Of a DNA stretch of 64,000 nucleotides, positions 46,223 to 55,247 are shown one piece after another; position 1 is the stretch's first letter; every line of letters begins with the position of its first letter. The notes beneath the pieces are model-generated. The model had not been told where the DNA came from, did no database searches, and saw only the letters and a program-made list of their open reading frames with translations. The DNA comes from DSVQ01 sp964484765 (GTDB lineage Bacteria; Planctomycetota; Planctomycetia; Planctomycetales; Planctomycetaceae): assembly GCA_964484765.1 (NCBI GenBank), contig CAZAGI010000017.1:1-64000 (forward strand), read 5' to 3'. A program made the position numbers and the translations under genes.

Positions 46223-46738
46223 TTACCGTCGAACGGAGCGGCCATTCGACAACTTCGGTTCGTCCTCGGTGACCGGGATCGGCACGACCTTGTCGCCTGG
46301 GCCGAAATCATCCGCGATCTTCAACACATCGCGACAGTACTGATGACAACTGATGCAGGTCGTCAGAGAGTGCATGTAGGTGAACGCCGCGCCATCCAGA
46401 TTGCGGTCGTCCGCCAGCTTGATCAGTTTCTGCGATTGCCGTTTCAACTCCGTCCGGTGATGCGCGTAGATCTGGTCACTATGACCTGCCCAGTCGGTTG
46501 CTTCGCAGATGCGATTCAACTCTTCGGCCCCACGACGAATCTCCGCAAAGTCCTCGGATACCAGCCCGCTGACGACTTTCTGCGAACTTGCCAACTTTGC
46601 GAGCATCAAGGCCGCCAGCTTTTCGTCATGCTCGGGTTTCGGCACCGCCCGCTGCTGGGCCCCAGCCGTCAACCACGCTCCCGCGACCAGCAAGACCGCA
46701 ACGGCCCCCATTCCCCACCGTTTTGTCGCCAGCATCAT
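46223..46738 (-). CDS. Secreted mono-haem cytochrome, cytochrome c'-like (copy 1)
   Basis: 171 residues. Signal peptide (GAVAVLLVAGAWLTAGAQ), then a helical domain and a single haem motif CISCH at 128-132, close to the C-terminus as in cytochrome c' and related four-helix cytochromes. It is a paralogue of the protein at 52383-52820; both share KLASSQKVVSGL-like and W...Y...KL...A patterns before the haem site. Probably a periplasmic electron carrier or gas-binding protein. It is transcribed toward the response regulator. Confidence 0.8.
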   Translation of the reverse strand: MMLATKRWGMGAVAVLLVAGAWLTAGAQQRAVPKPEHDEKLAALMLAKLASSQKVVSGLVSEDFAEIRRGAEELNRICEATDWAGHSDQIYAHHRTELKRQSQKLIKLADDRNLDGAAFTYMHSLTTCISCHQYCRDVLKIADDFGPGDKVVPIPVTEDEPKLSNGRSVRR

Positions 46739-46953
46739 GACTGCTCCGGAAATGCGGATCTTTGACTCTCATTAGCGTTATCGGCGAAATCAACCAAGCT
46801 TCCGAAGTGATTATGCCGACAGAAACAGCCGTCAAAACGAACTTCATGAAATCGGCTTGACCCAGTTGGCGTGAACCTGAAACTGATCCCCACTTGGAAG
46901 GGACACCAATTCTGCCCGCGCGGGCCTCCCCGTTTCCTGAGCGGAAATGAATT

Positions 46954-47448
46954 TCAGCAGTTTCCGGGTACTGACGACACGATTGTTCCCGCGTTTTGCG
47001 TGTTAACGGCGACGATGTCTTGCAAGCGCTTCTGGAGTTCGACCTCGCTCAATTGCAGCAAGTTGCCACCTTCTTCGTGGACAACGCAGCGGTGCAGGAC
47101 GTCAGGCATCGTTGCTCGTAAGACGCCGAGAAACGGTGGCGGAGCGATGACGATCAACTGATCGAAACGACGATCGTGGCGAGCGCGGTCAAGATCGGCA
47201 ACGATCTGATGAGCAAACCGCTGCGCTTCGACGCGCCAGCGATCTTCATGCGGTTCGACAGCCGACCGCGACCCGCCGGCGAGTTGCACGCGCCCCGCAG
47301 AATCGCTTTCCCGTTCTTGCGGCAGCAGACGCCCTTCGGCGTGAATGAAGCTTTGCAGAGTGGGATACGGTCCAAGACCGTCCGGAAGCACATGCAGGAC
47401 CTCGGCCCTCGTTCGATCGGCAATCAGAATCCAAGTGACAGTTTCCAT
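46954..47448 (-). CDS. Host-attachment-family (baeRF-like) protein
   Basis: 164 residues. It shows the host-attachment protein pattern: TWILIADRTRAEVLHV at the N-terminus, ESDSAGRVQ in the middle, EAQRFAHQIVADL, and RFDQLIVIAPPPFLGVLR. The name comes from Agrobacterium; the fold is related to archaeal/bacterial release-factor-like (eRF1) domains, and the true function is unclear. These genes often occur in stress and anaerobic clusters. Confidence 0.8.
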   Translation of the reverse strand: METVTWILIADRTRAEVLHVLPDGLGPYPTLQSFIHAEGRLLPQERESDSAGRVQLAGGSRSAVEPHEDRWRVEAQRFAHQIVADLDRARHDRRFDQLIVIAPPPFLGVLRATMPDVLHRCVVHEEGGNLLQLSEVELQKRLQDIVAVNTQNAGTIVSSVPGNC

Positions 47449-47707
47449 GGTATTTCCGTTTTCTGAGAGGACGTCCAGCTTTGTTCGGCGTGAGTACTCA
47501 TGCCGACGTGCAAAGTCACACTGTCAATTGTGCCCGCGGAAGTTCGGTTTGAGCATCCCTTCACCCACCGTTTTGAACTGGCGGAAAGCGCCATGGGCAT
47601 GGCGAAAGCCACCAGAAGAAGATGGCGGATGGTGTGATCGTCAACGGTCACGAAATTCGCAATGATGGACACGGTCATCACACCCCGATGCTTGAGGAGT
47701 CTGTCCA

Positions 47708-48502
47708 GTGCCGACCGCGGCTGTTGAATCCGGAGAACCTTCCCCGGTGCGCGACCACCGTGTGGCAGTCTTTGCCCGCATCGAGAGCCCACAGTTGCTC
47801 GCAGAACTGATTTGTGAAATGACCGGCGCGACTCCGACGGACGCCATGTTTGCGGCCCACGGCACGCCGGGAATCTTGCCGCATCCCTACACGTTGACGG
47901 AAGCCGAAAGCTTGGTGGCTCATCTGCGCCCACTGGGATTGCAGGCCGCGGTCGTCTCTGAAGCAGACCTGCCGGACATGAGCAAACCGATCCTGATGCA
48001 TCATGCCCGAATCGCTGAGGACGCATTGGAAATCTGCGACCTGCGCGGCGACTGCGCGGCGCGGCTCTTGTGGGATCGTCTGGCGGTCATTGCCGTTGGA
48101 TGCGTTCCTGGTAAACATCATCTGCGTTTCAACGAGGAAGGCCGTCCGTCGGTCCTTTCCGCTGCGCCGCTGCCGAGTGCAGGTCGCCTTGCCACACCGG
48201 AGCGACCGGAATTGGAATTGTGGTTGTTGTGTCGCGGGCCGACGGCCGTCTATTGCCTGAAACACGACGAATTCAACTACGAAACTCTGGCAGAAGAATG
48301 TGAATCCTCTGCAGCCGAGAACTTCGACCGCTTTGTTCGTCGACTTGTCGACAAAGCCCCACAGGCGCGGCGGACACCGGGAACCTACGCATTTCTACAG
48401 CGGATTCTCCGAGGCTACGAGTACAAATCCAGCGCGGCCGTGCAACAGCAGGCGCTGCTCGGTTGGACATGGGAGCCCAGTCTTGCTGGTGGATCGCAGT
48501 AG
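47708..48502 (+). CDS. Conserved hypothetical protein
   Basis: 264 residues from a GTG with GAGGAG about 12 bases upstream. No signal peptide or membrane segment. The N-terminal part (RVAVFARIESPQLLAELICEMTG ... LPHPYTLTEAESLVAHLRPLGLQAAVV) looks like an alpha/beta ferredoxin-like domain. The rest, with RPELELWLLCRGPTAVYCLKHDEFNY, is unassigned. It lies in the stress cluster, and may be a signalling or regulatory protein. A small upstream frame (47500-47637) has a coding look, but I do not call it. Confidence 0.65.
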   Translation: MPTAAVESGEPSPVRDHRVAVFARIESPQLLAELICEMTGATPTDAMFAAHGTPGILPHPYTLTEAESLVAHLRPLGLQAAVVSEADLPDMSKPILMHHARIAEDALEICDLRGDCAARLLWDRLAVIAVGCVPGKHHLRFNEEGRPSVLSAAPLPSAGRLATPERPELELWLLCRGPTAVYCLKHDEFNYETLAEECESSAAENFDRFVRRLVDKAPQARRTPGTYAFLQRILRGYEYKSSAAVQQQALLGWTWEPSLAGGSQ

Positions 48503-48620
48503 AATTCGTTCTTTGACTCTCCCAACGTCAACGGCGATTTCCGTATGATGCCGCGCATCACACACACTTCATTCCAGATCGACATTTCGACGCACACCCA
48601 ACGACATTGATCACAATCCC

Positions 48621-49928
48621 ATGTCCTTCACACCAGATTGGAAAAATCGTGCAACGTCCGTTGATGACGCTGTGTCGCGTCTCCAAAGCGGCATGAACGT
48701 CTTCGTTCACGGAGCTGCGGCCACGCCGACGCCGTTGCTCGACGCGATGGTCAACCGGAGCGATCTGGAACGTGTTCGGCTCTTTCACATGCATCTCGAA
48801 GGGGCGATTCCATTCGCCGCGCCTGAGGTGAGTCAGCGATTCCGTTCCACATCCCTCTTCACAGGTCCGGCACTCCGCGAACCAATTGCGGACGGCCGCG
48901 CCGACTTCATTCCGGTCTTCTTGTCCGATATTCCGGGCCTCTTTCAAACCGGACGAATTCGCCTTGATGCCGCGCTTGTGCAATTGTCGCCGCCGGATCG
49001 CCACGGACTCTGTTCACTGGGAACATCGGTCGATTCCGCCCGCGCGGCGGTGGATGCCGCACCGGTTATCATTGCCGAGATCAACCAGCAGATGCCTCGG
49101 ACACACGGCAATTCAGCAATTCCCATCGAACGGATTGCAGCTTTTGTCTCCACCAACCGTGCTTTGCCGGAACACGCGCCGGCGGTCGAAACGGAAATCG
49201 ACGCGCAAATCGCCGAACGCGTGGCGGACCTGGTGGATGATCAAGCGTGCCTGCAACTGGGCATCGGCAGCATTCCCGATGCGGTCGCTCGCCGGCTGAC
49301 GAACAAGCGCGACCTGGGCATCCATACAGAAATGTTCTCCGACGGCGTTATGCACCTGATTGACACCGATGTGGTCACCAACCGCTTCAAATCGATTCAT
49401 CCCGGGCGAACGGTCACGAGTTTTATTTCGGGAACCCGACAACTCTACGATTTTGTCGACGACAACCCGCTCGTCGAGTTTCATCCGTGTGACCGCACCA
49501 ACGACACGTCGCTGCTCCGCAAGATCGACCGTTTGGTCGCCATCAATTCTGCAATCCAGATTGATCTCAGCGGGCAAGTCTGTGCGGATTCCATTGGACA
49601 TCGCATCTATTCGGGGATCGGCGGGCAGATGGATTTCATCCGCGGGGCGGCCATCTCGCGCGGAGGGAAACCGATCATTGCGTTGCCATCGACCGCGGCC
49701 GGGGGCCGGGTCTCACGGATCGTGCCGGAATTGAATCCCGGCGCGGGGGTTGTCACTACGCGCGGCCATGTGCATTGGGTTGTCACCGAGTACGGCACCG
49801 TCAATCTTCACGGATGCACGCTGGCCGAGCGTGGTGCGGCACTGGTGTCGATCGCCCATCCGGATTTCCGCCGTGAGCTGACCGAAAAGCTCCACGCACT
49901 CAAGCGCTTCATGCCATTTTCGCACTGA
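48621..49928 (+). CDS. Acetyl-CoA hydrolase/transferase family protein
   Basis: 435 residues, matching the 4-hydroxybutyrate CoA-transferase/acetyl-CoA hydrolase family. Both halves of the fold are visible: LQSGMNVFVHGAAATP near the start, LQLGIGSIPDAVA, and HTEMFSDGVM with the expected catalytic glutamate near 237, then GGQMDFIRGA. It moves CoA between acetyl-CoA and another carboxylate, or hydrolyses the thioester. First of three closely spaced genes with PEP synthase (13-base gap) and a cytochrome. It fits a switch to fermentative or acetate-linked energy conservation. Confidence 0.88.
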   Translation: MSFTPDWKNRATSVDDAVSRLQSGMNVFVHGAAATPTPLLDAMVNRSDLERVRLFHMHLEGAIPFAAPEVSQRFRSTSLFTGPALREPIADGRADFIPVFLSDIPGLFQTGRIRLDAALVQLSPPDRHGLCSLGTSVDSARAAVDAAPVIIAEINQQMPRTHGNSAIPIERIAAFVSTNRALPEHAPAVETEIDAQIAERVADLVDDQACLQLGIGSIPDAVARRLTNKRDLGIHTEMFSDGVMHLIDTDVVTNRFKSIHPGRTVTSFISGTRQLYDFVDDNPLVEFHPCDRTNDTSLLRKIDRLVAINSAIQIDLSGQVCADSIGHRIYSGIGGQMDFIRGAAISRGGKPIIALPSTAAGGRVSRIVPELNPGAGVVTTRGHVHWVVTEYGTVNLHGCTLAERGAALVSIAHPDFRRELTEKLHALKRFMPFSH

Positions 49929-49941
49929 CGGGATCAGTTCC

Positions 49942-52371
49942 ATGCCGAACCATTGGATCCGCTGGTTTCGTGACACATCCATCCAGGATGTCCCGATTGT
50001 GGGTGGAAAGAACGCCTCGCTGGGGGAAATGTATCGTGCGCTGGCGAGCCAGGGGGTGCGCGTCCCCAATGGCTTTGCGACCACGGCGGAAGCTTTCCGA
50101 CATTTCCTGAGAGGGACCGGGGTCGATCAGCAGATACGGGCGATTCTCGGCGCGATGAATCCAGACGACGTGACCAGCCTGCAACAGGCCGGCCGCACCA
50201 TTCGGCAGACGATTCTTGCAACGGAGTTGCCGCCCGATCTGGAAACGCAGGTAAGCGACGCCTACCGGCAGTTGTGCGACGAGGCTGGAACCGAACTGGA
50301 CGTCGCCGTTCGCAGCAGCGCCACTGCTGAAGATTTGCCGGACGCGAGTTTTGCCGGGCAACAAGAAACGTATCTCAACGTGCAGGGAATCCGTCCGGTC
50401 CTGGAAACCTGCCGGCGGTGCTTCGCCTCGCTGTTTACCGATCGGGCGATTTCCTACCGGCATCACAAGGGCTTTGACCACTTTCAAGTCGCGCTGTCGG
50501 TCGGCATCCAGCGGATGGTCCGATCGGATCTGGCCAGTTCCGGCGTGATGTTTTCGCTGGACACGGAGACGGGCTTTCGCGACGCCGTGCTGATTAACGC
50601 CGCCTATGGTCTCGGCGAAAACGTGGTTCAAGGTGCGGTCACCCCGGATGAGTTTCTCGTCTTCAAGACGACGCTGAAACAAGGCTTTCGTCCGATTCTG
50701 CAAAAGCGACTCGGGACCAAAGAGTGGACGATGATCTACGACATCGGTGGCGGGCGGATGACGCGGAACATTCCTACCCCGCCCGATCAGCGCGCCCGCT
50801 TTGCGGTTACCGATGAAGAAATCTTGACGTTGGCGCGGTGGGCATGCGTCATTGAAGATCATTATGCGAAAGCGCGCGGCGTCGATTCGCCGATGGACAT
50901 TGAATGGGCCAAGGACGGACGGACCGGCGATTTGTGGATCGTGCAAGCGCGCCCCGAGACCGTGCAGTCCCGCAAAGATCTGCAGATCCAGGATTCCTTC
51001 CGATTGGAAGAACCCGGCGAATTGCTTGTGAGTGGTCGCAGCGTTGGCGAACGGATCGGTCAGGGACCGGTTCATGTGATCGCCAGCGCTCACGAACTCG
51101 CCGACTTCAAGCCAGGCGAAGTCCTTGTGACCGACAAAACTGATCCCGACTGGGAACCGGCGATGAAGAAAGCCGCGGCGATTGTCACGAATCGCGGCGG
51201 TCGCACCTGCCACGCTGCGATCGTGAGCCGAGAGCTCGGATTGCCCGCCGTCGTCGGTGCGGAACAAGCCACAACGCGGTTGAAGAACGGGCAACCCATC
51301 ACGGTCTCGTGCGCTGAGGGTGATGAAGGCCGGGTGTACGCTGGCTTACTTCGATATGCGACGCAGCGTCTCGACCTGCGGACGCTGCCGAAGCCGCGCA
51401 CAAAAGTGATGATGAACGTCGGCAACCCCGAAGAGGCCTTGCGTCTCTCGTTTCTGCCCAACGACGGCGTCGGGCTGGCTCGGGAAGAATTCATCATTTC
51501 CACAACGATCAAAGTGCATCCGCAGGCGCTGCTGGACTACGACAAAATCACAGATCCCGAAGTGAAAATCGAGATCGATCGATTAACGGCAGGCTATGCC
51601 GACAAACCCCAGTTCTTCGTCGACAAGCTGGCCGAAGGCGTGGCGACTATCGCTGGGGCGTTCTATCCGAAGGATGTGATTGTCCGCCTGAGCGACTTCA
51701 AGACGAACGAATATGCCAATCTGGTTGGCGGCCGGCCGTATGAGCCGCACGAAGAGAACCCAATGCTCGGGTTCCGCGGTGCGTCGCGTTATTACGATCC
51801 CCGCTACTGCGATGCCTTCGCGCTGGAATGCCGCGCCCTGTTGAAGGTACGGCGAGAGATGGGTCTGACCAACCTCAAAGTGATGGTGCCGTTTTGCCGG
51901 ACCGTTGACGAAGGACGGCGCGTTGTCGCGGAAATGGCAAAGCACGGTCTTATCCGCGGACAGGATGGGCTGGAAATCTACGTGATGTGCGAGATCCCCA
52001 GCAATGTGATCCTCGCCGATCAATTCGCCGATGTGTTCGACGGGTTCTCGATCGGCTCCAATGATCTGACGCAACTGTTGCTGGGGGTGGATCGCGACTC
52101 GGAGATCGTCGCCCATCTTTTCGATGAGCGCAACGACGCCGTGAAAACGATGATCGCCACGGTGATTCAACGTGCCCGGGCAAAAGGCCGCAAGATTGGC
52201 ATCTGCGGACAGGCCCCCAGCGATTACCCCGAATTCGCGCAATTCCTGGTCGAGCAAGGGATCGACAGCATCTCGCTCAATCCCGACTCGCTCGTTCGCA
52301 CGATTCCGAAGATTGTTGCCGCCGAGCAGCGTGCCGGCGTGAATTCACTCAACGTTTCGTCTCCCCATTAA
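49942..52371 (+). CDS. ppsA: Phosphoenolpyruvate synthase
   Basis: 809 residues, the usual length. It converts pyruvate and ATP to PEP, AMP and phosphate. Domain order is correct: N-terminal ATP-binding domain (SSATAEDLPDASFAGQQETYLN), phospho-histidine domain with GGRTCHAAIVSREL and His424, then the C-terminal TIM barrel with SIGSNDLTQLLLGVDRDS and the catalytic Cys755 in GICGQAPSDYP. It follows the CoA-transferase gene by 13 bases and is followed by a cytochrome gene after 11 bases, so it is probably one operon. Confidence 0.95.
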   Translation: MPNHWIRWFRDTSIQDVPIVGGKNASLGEMYRALASQGVRVPNGFATTAEAFRHFLRGTGVDQQIRAILGAMNPDDVTSLQQAGRTIRQTILATELPPDLETQVSDAYRQLCDEAGTELDVAVRSSATAEDLPDASFAGQQETYLNVQGIRPVLETCRRCFASLFTDRAISYRHHKGFDHFQVALSVGIQRMVRSDLASSGVMFSLDTETGFRDAVLINAAYGLGENVVQGAVTPDEFLVFKTTLKQGFRPILQKRLGTKEWTMIYDIGGGRMTRNIPTPPDQRARFAVTDEEILTLARWACVIEDHYAKARGVDSPMDIEWAKDGRTGDLWIVQARPETVQSRKDLQIQDSFRLEEPGELLVSGRSVGERIGQGPVHVIASAHELADFKPGEVLVTDKTDPDWEPAMKKAAAIVTNRGGRTCHAAIVSRELGLPAVVGAEQATTRLKNGQPITVSCAEGDEGRVYAGLLRYATQRLDLRTLPKPRTKVMMNVGNPEEALRLSFLPNDGVGLAREEFIISTTIKVHPQALLDYDKITDPEVKIEIDRLTAGYADKPQFFVDKLAEGVATIAGAFYPKDVIVRLSDFKTNEYANLVGGRPYEPHEENPMLGFRGASRYYDPRYCDAFALECRALLKVRREMGLTNLKVMVPFCRTVDEGRRVVAEMAKHGLIRGQDGLEIYVMCEIPSNVILADQFADVFDGFSIGSNDLTQLLLGVDRDSEIVAHLFDERNDAVKTMIATVIQRARAKGRKIGICGQAPSDYPEFAQFLVEQGIDSISLNPDSLVRTIPKIVAAEQRAGVNSLNVSSPH

Positions 52372-52382
52372 AAGGATTGTCG

Positions 52383-52820
52383 ATGTCCCCATTCCGTTCC
52401 GCTCGCCTCCGCTGGATCACGGGAGCACTTCTCTTGGGCAGTGCGGCGCTCATCACCGCGAACGGCCAGTTCGCGGCTTCCGCCGCTGCCAAGGATGATC
52501 AGTCGTTGAGCGCGTTCATGCGAAAGAAACTCGATGCGTCGTCAAAGATTCTGGAAGGGATTACGACCGAAGACAGCAAGCTTGCCGTGGAAGGGGCGGA
52601 TGCACTGCTCGCCATGAGCAAAGCGGAGATCTGGAACGTAATCATCGACGAGGACTACCGGGAGTTCAACCGGGAGTTCCGGGCGTCGGTCCGCAAGCTG
52701 CACGATGCCGCCGAAAAGGGCAATTTCGACAATGCCACGTTGCAATGGATGGACGCGGTGAAGTCCTGCGTCGAATGTCACAAGTACGTGCGGAGCCAGC
52801 GCCCCGCAGTCAAAAAGTGA
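52383..52820 (+). CDS. Secreted mono-haem cytochrome, cytochrome c'-like (copy 2)
   Basis: 145 residues from the ATG at 52383 with AAAGGA upstream. Signal peptide, then a helical domain with the haem motif CVECH at 129-133 near the C-terminus. It is clearly related to the protein at 46223-46738 (FMRKKLDASSKILEGI against LMLAKLASSQKVVSGL). Last gene of the ppsA operon; it meets the hypE gene tail-to-tail with 20 bases between. Confidence 0.8.
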   Translation: MSPFRSARLRWITGALLLGSAALITANGQFAASAAAKDDQSLSAFMRKKLDASSKILEGITTEDSKLAVEGADALLAMSKAEIWNVIIDEDYREFNREFRASVRKLHDAAEKGNFDNATLQWMDAVKSCVECHKYVRSQRPAVKK

Positions 52821-52840
52821 ATCCGCTGCCGACGTGCGGA

Positions 52841-53884
52841 TCAGCAGATGCGTGGCAGCGGACTGCCGGCCGGTTCGTCGAGCGGGACGAGCCGGCCGGC
52901 GGCGCTCAGCACACACACCGGAACGCTACGGGCTGCCGTGACGCGCCCCAGAACAGCGGCCCGTTGCGTCAGTGGCTGCTGGCTCAACAGCGACAGCGCG
53001 GCTGTCACACGCTGTTCCGGCCACGCCGCGACAAACGTCCCTTCACACGCCAGAAACAGCGGATTCAATCCAAGCAATTCGCAAACGGCATTGACTTCCC
53101 GGTTTTGCGGAAGGTGCCGTTCATCGAGATCGATGCCCAGCCCGCATACCGCTGACCATTCGTGAAGCACGGCGGCCACGCCGCCGCGGGTCGCATCCCG
53201 TGCGCACCGTGGCGTTAGTCCCGCCGATTGCAGCGCCAGCAACGGCGGCGCAAGATTGGCACAATCGGAATGCGGCGCGGGCTCAAAACCAAGCTCATCG
53301 CGGGCGCAGAGGACGGCCGCACCATGTAACCCGATCGGACCGCTGACAACGATCACGTCACCCACCTGCAATGACGACGGTCCCGGAGGCACTTCGGTCA
53401 GATATTCACCAATGCCAGCGGTCGTGATGAAGAGCTGATCGACCGCCCCATGCGGCACTACCTTGGTATCGCCCGTCACAATCGGCACGCCTGCCGCGTG
53501 TACTGCAGACTGAATGGAATCGAGCACGCGGTCGAGCACAGCCCACGGCAGTCCTTCTTCGATGATCAATGCCAGACTGAGCCATCGCGGCACCGCGCCG
53601 CTCACCGCCAGATCGTTGATTGTCCCATGAACGGCCAATTGACCGATATCACCCCCCGGAAAAAACAGCGGAGTGACGGTGTAGCTATCGGTCGTAAACG
53701 CGAGCCGACCGGATGACGGCAGGACCGCGGCGTCGCCCAGCGCTGCGAGAGCAGGATTGCCAAAACGCGTCAGTAACCGTTCGGCGACGAGCCGCCGCGA
53801 CAGCCGGCCCCCTTCGCCAAAAGCTAGCGTGATCCGTTCGGCATCAGCGCTCAACGGCATCGGGCACGAAGATTCAAATTCCAT
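52841..53884 (-). CDS. hypE: Hydrogenase maturation protein HypE
   Basis: 347 residues from the ATG at 53884. HypE dehydrates the carbamoyl group on its C-terminal cysteine to the cyanide ligand of the NiFe site. The protein ends in PRIC with the required terminal Cys347. The N-terminal PurM-like ATP-binding domain shows LGDAAVLP, FTTDSYTVTPLFFPGGDIG and GTINDLAVSGA. Last gene of the long hydrogenase operon. Confidence 0.95.
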   Translation of the reverse strand: MEFESSCPMPLSADAERITLAFGEGGRLSRRLVAERLLTRFGNPALAALGDAAVLPSSGRLAFTTDSYTVTPLFFPGGDIGQLAVHGTINDLAVSGAVPRWLSLALIIEEGLPWAVLDRVLDSIQSAVHAAGVPIVTGDTKVVPHGAVDQLFITTAGIGEYLTEVPPGPSSLQVGDVIVVSGPIGLHGAAVLCARDELGFEPAPHSDCANLAPPLLALQSAGLTPRCARDATRGGVAAVLHEWSAVCGLGIDLDERHLPQNREVNAVCELLGLNPLFLACEGTFVAAWPEQRVTAALSLLSQQPLTQRAAVLGRVTAARSVPVCVLSAAGRLVPLDEPAGSPLPRIC

Positions 53885-53907
53885 GGTGTCATCCGTGTGC
53901 AGTGATT

Positions 53908-55029
53908 TCACAGGCCTGTTGAAGGTGGCGTCACTGGCGATGAATCGGCATAGCGGAAGTATGCTGCGCACGCACCCTCGCTTGATACCATGGGTGCGCC
54001 TTCCGGCGTGTCCGGCGTACACGTTGTCCCAAAGCGAGGGCAGGTGCGCGGAACAATGCGTCCGGTTAACACCGCGGCGCAATGGCGCTCTGCCACTTCA
54101 TCCACGGCAAATGCCGTGCAATTCGAACGAAAACGGCGGCGGGCATCGAAGACCTCGTAATCTCGCCGCATGGCGTAGCCGCCACTCGCAACGGTACCAA
54201 ACCCGCGCCAGGGGAGATCACACACCTCGAAAACCCGATGCAAGAGTTTTAATGCCACCGGGTTTCCGTCACGCCGAACGTAGCGTGGATAGCAGTTCTC
54301 GACAGCAGCGTCACTCTGCTCCAACCGTCTGACGCAGCCGAGCAGACCGTCGGCAAGGTCCACGGGTTCAAACCCGGTCACAACAATCGGCAAGCTGCAA
54401 TCCCGCGCGAGGCATTCCAGTTCCCGATATCCGGTGATCGTGCAAACATGGCCCGCGGCAAGAAACCCTTGTAACCGCCGCTGTGGATCGGACGCCAAGG
54501 CCCGCATCGCGGGTTCAACACGCACGTGATGCGCCAGGCAACTGAAATTGGAAAGTCGCCGGAGGTCGGCCTGCAGAATCGCCAAGGCGGTGGCCGGCGC
54601 CGTGGTTTCAAACCCGACGGCCAAGAGGACGACTTCGCGGTCGGGATTTCGCGCCGCCAGTTGAACCGCATCGGTCGGGCAGTACATCGTCCGGACGTCA
54701 GCCCCGCGGGCTTTGGCTTGAAGCAGGCTTCCATTCCGGCCCGGCACGCGTAACATATCGCCGAACGTAGTCACGATCGCGTGATGCTGTATCGCAATGT
54801 CGATGGCCTGATCGATCACTTCCGCCGGCGTCACACACACGGGACAACCCGGCCCATGGATCAGCTCCACACAATCGGCCAAAGCAGCTTCGATGCCATG
54901 CCGCAACAGGTTATGCGTTTGCCCGCCGCAAACATCCATGATGGTCCACCGCTGCGTACAAGCCCGCCGGATTTCCCCCAGCCGCGCCTGTAAACGATCG
55001 TGATCTCGATAAGCATCAAGCGTTTTCAT
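53908..55029 (-). CDS. hypD: Hydrogenase maturation protein HypD
   Basis: 373 residues. HypD is an Fe-S scaffold on which Fe(CN)2CO is assembled. Signature cysteines are present: Cys34 in MDVCGGQTHN, and Cys62 and Cys65 in GPGCPVCVTP. The C-terminal cluster region (ENCYPRYVRRDGNP ... FEVCDLPWRGFG) is also intact. It overlaps hypC by four bases. Confidence 0.95.
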   Translation of the reverse strand: MKTLDAYRDHDRLQARLGEIRRACTQRWTIMDVCGGQTHNLLRHGIEAALADCVELIHGPGCPVCVTPAEVIDQAIDIAIQHHAIVTTFGDMLRVPGRNGSLLQAKARGADVRTMYCPTDAVQLAARNPDREVVLLAVGFETTAPATALAILQADLRRLSNFSCLAHHVRVEPAMRALASDPQRRLQGFLAAGHVCTITGYRELECLARDCSLPIVVTGFEPVDLADGLLGCVRRLEQSDAAVENCYPRYVRRDGNPVALKLLHRVFEVCDLPWRGFGTVASGGYAMRRDYEVFDARRRFRSNCTAFAVDEVAERHCAAVLTGRIVPRTCPRFGTTCTPDTPEGAPMVSSEGACAAYFRYADSSPVTPPSTGL

Positions 55030-55244
55030 GCGGGTGATTCCTCACCGAGAGAGCTTGCCGACCGGCGATCGAGCAGTGTGATCGCGATTCCGGCGTGAAT
55101 GAGAACGTAATCTCCCACTTCGGCGTCCGGAACGCAGGCCATCGGGCAACGTTTGCGGACACCGTCGAAATCGATCTCCGCCTCGGCCAAAAATTCAGAC
55201 CGATCAAGCCACCGCACAACACGGCCGGGAACTCCCAAACACAT
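55026..55244 (-). CDS. hypC: Hydrogenase maturation chaperone HypC
   Basis: 72 residues. It begins MCLGVPGRV with the essential Cys2, followed by a small beta-barrel domain (VRKRCPMACVP, VGDYVLIHAGIAI). It carries the Fe(CN)2CO unit with HypD to the large subunit. It overlaps hypD and starts three bases after the hypF stop. Confidence 0.95.
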   Translation of the reverse strand: MCLGVPGRVVRWLDRSEFLAEAEIDFDGVRKRCPMACVPDAEVGDYVLIHAGIAITLLDRRSASSLGEESPA

Positions 55245-55247
55245 GTT

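Noticed and set aside
45958..46311. 117-codon minus-strand frame between response regulator and cytochrome gene
   Set aside because: It overlaps the 3' ends of both neighbours. The opposite strand holds two short in-frame pieces separated by a stop, so the gap may be a gene remnant, but neither reading is convincing.
47500..47637. 45-codon plus-strand frame starting MPTCKVTLSI
   Set aside because: The composition looks coding but there is no clear ribosome-binding site or homologue, and a frame at 47622-47810 overlaps it.
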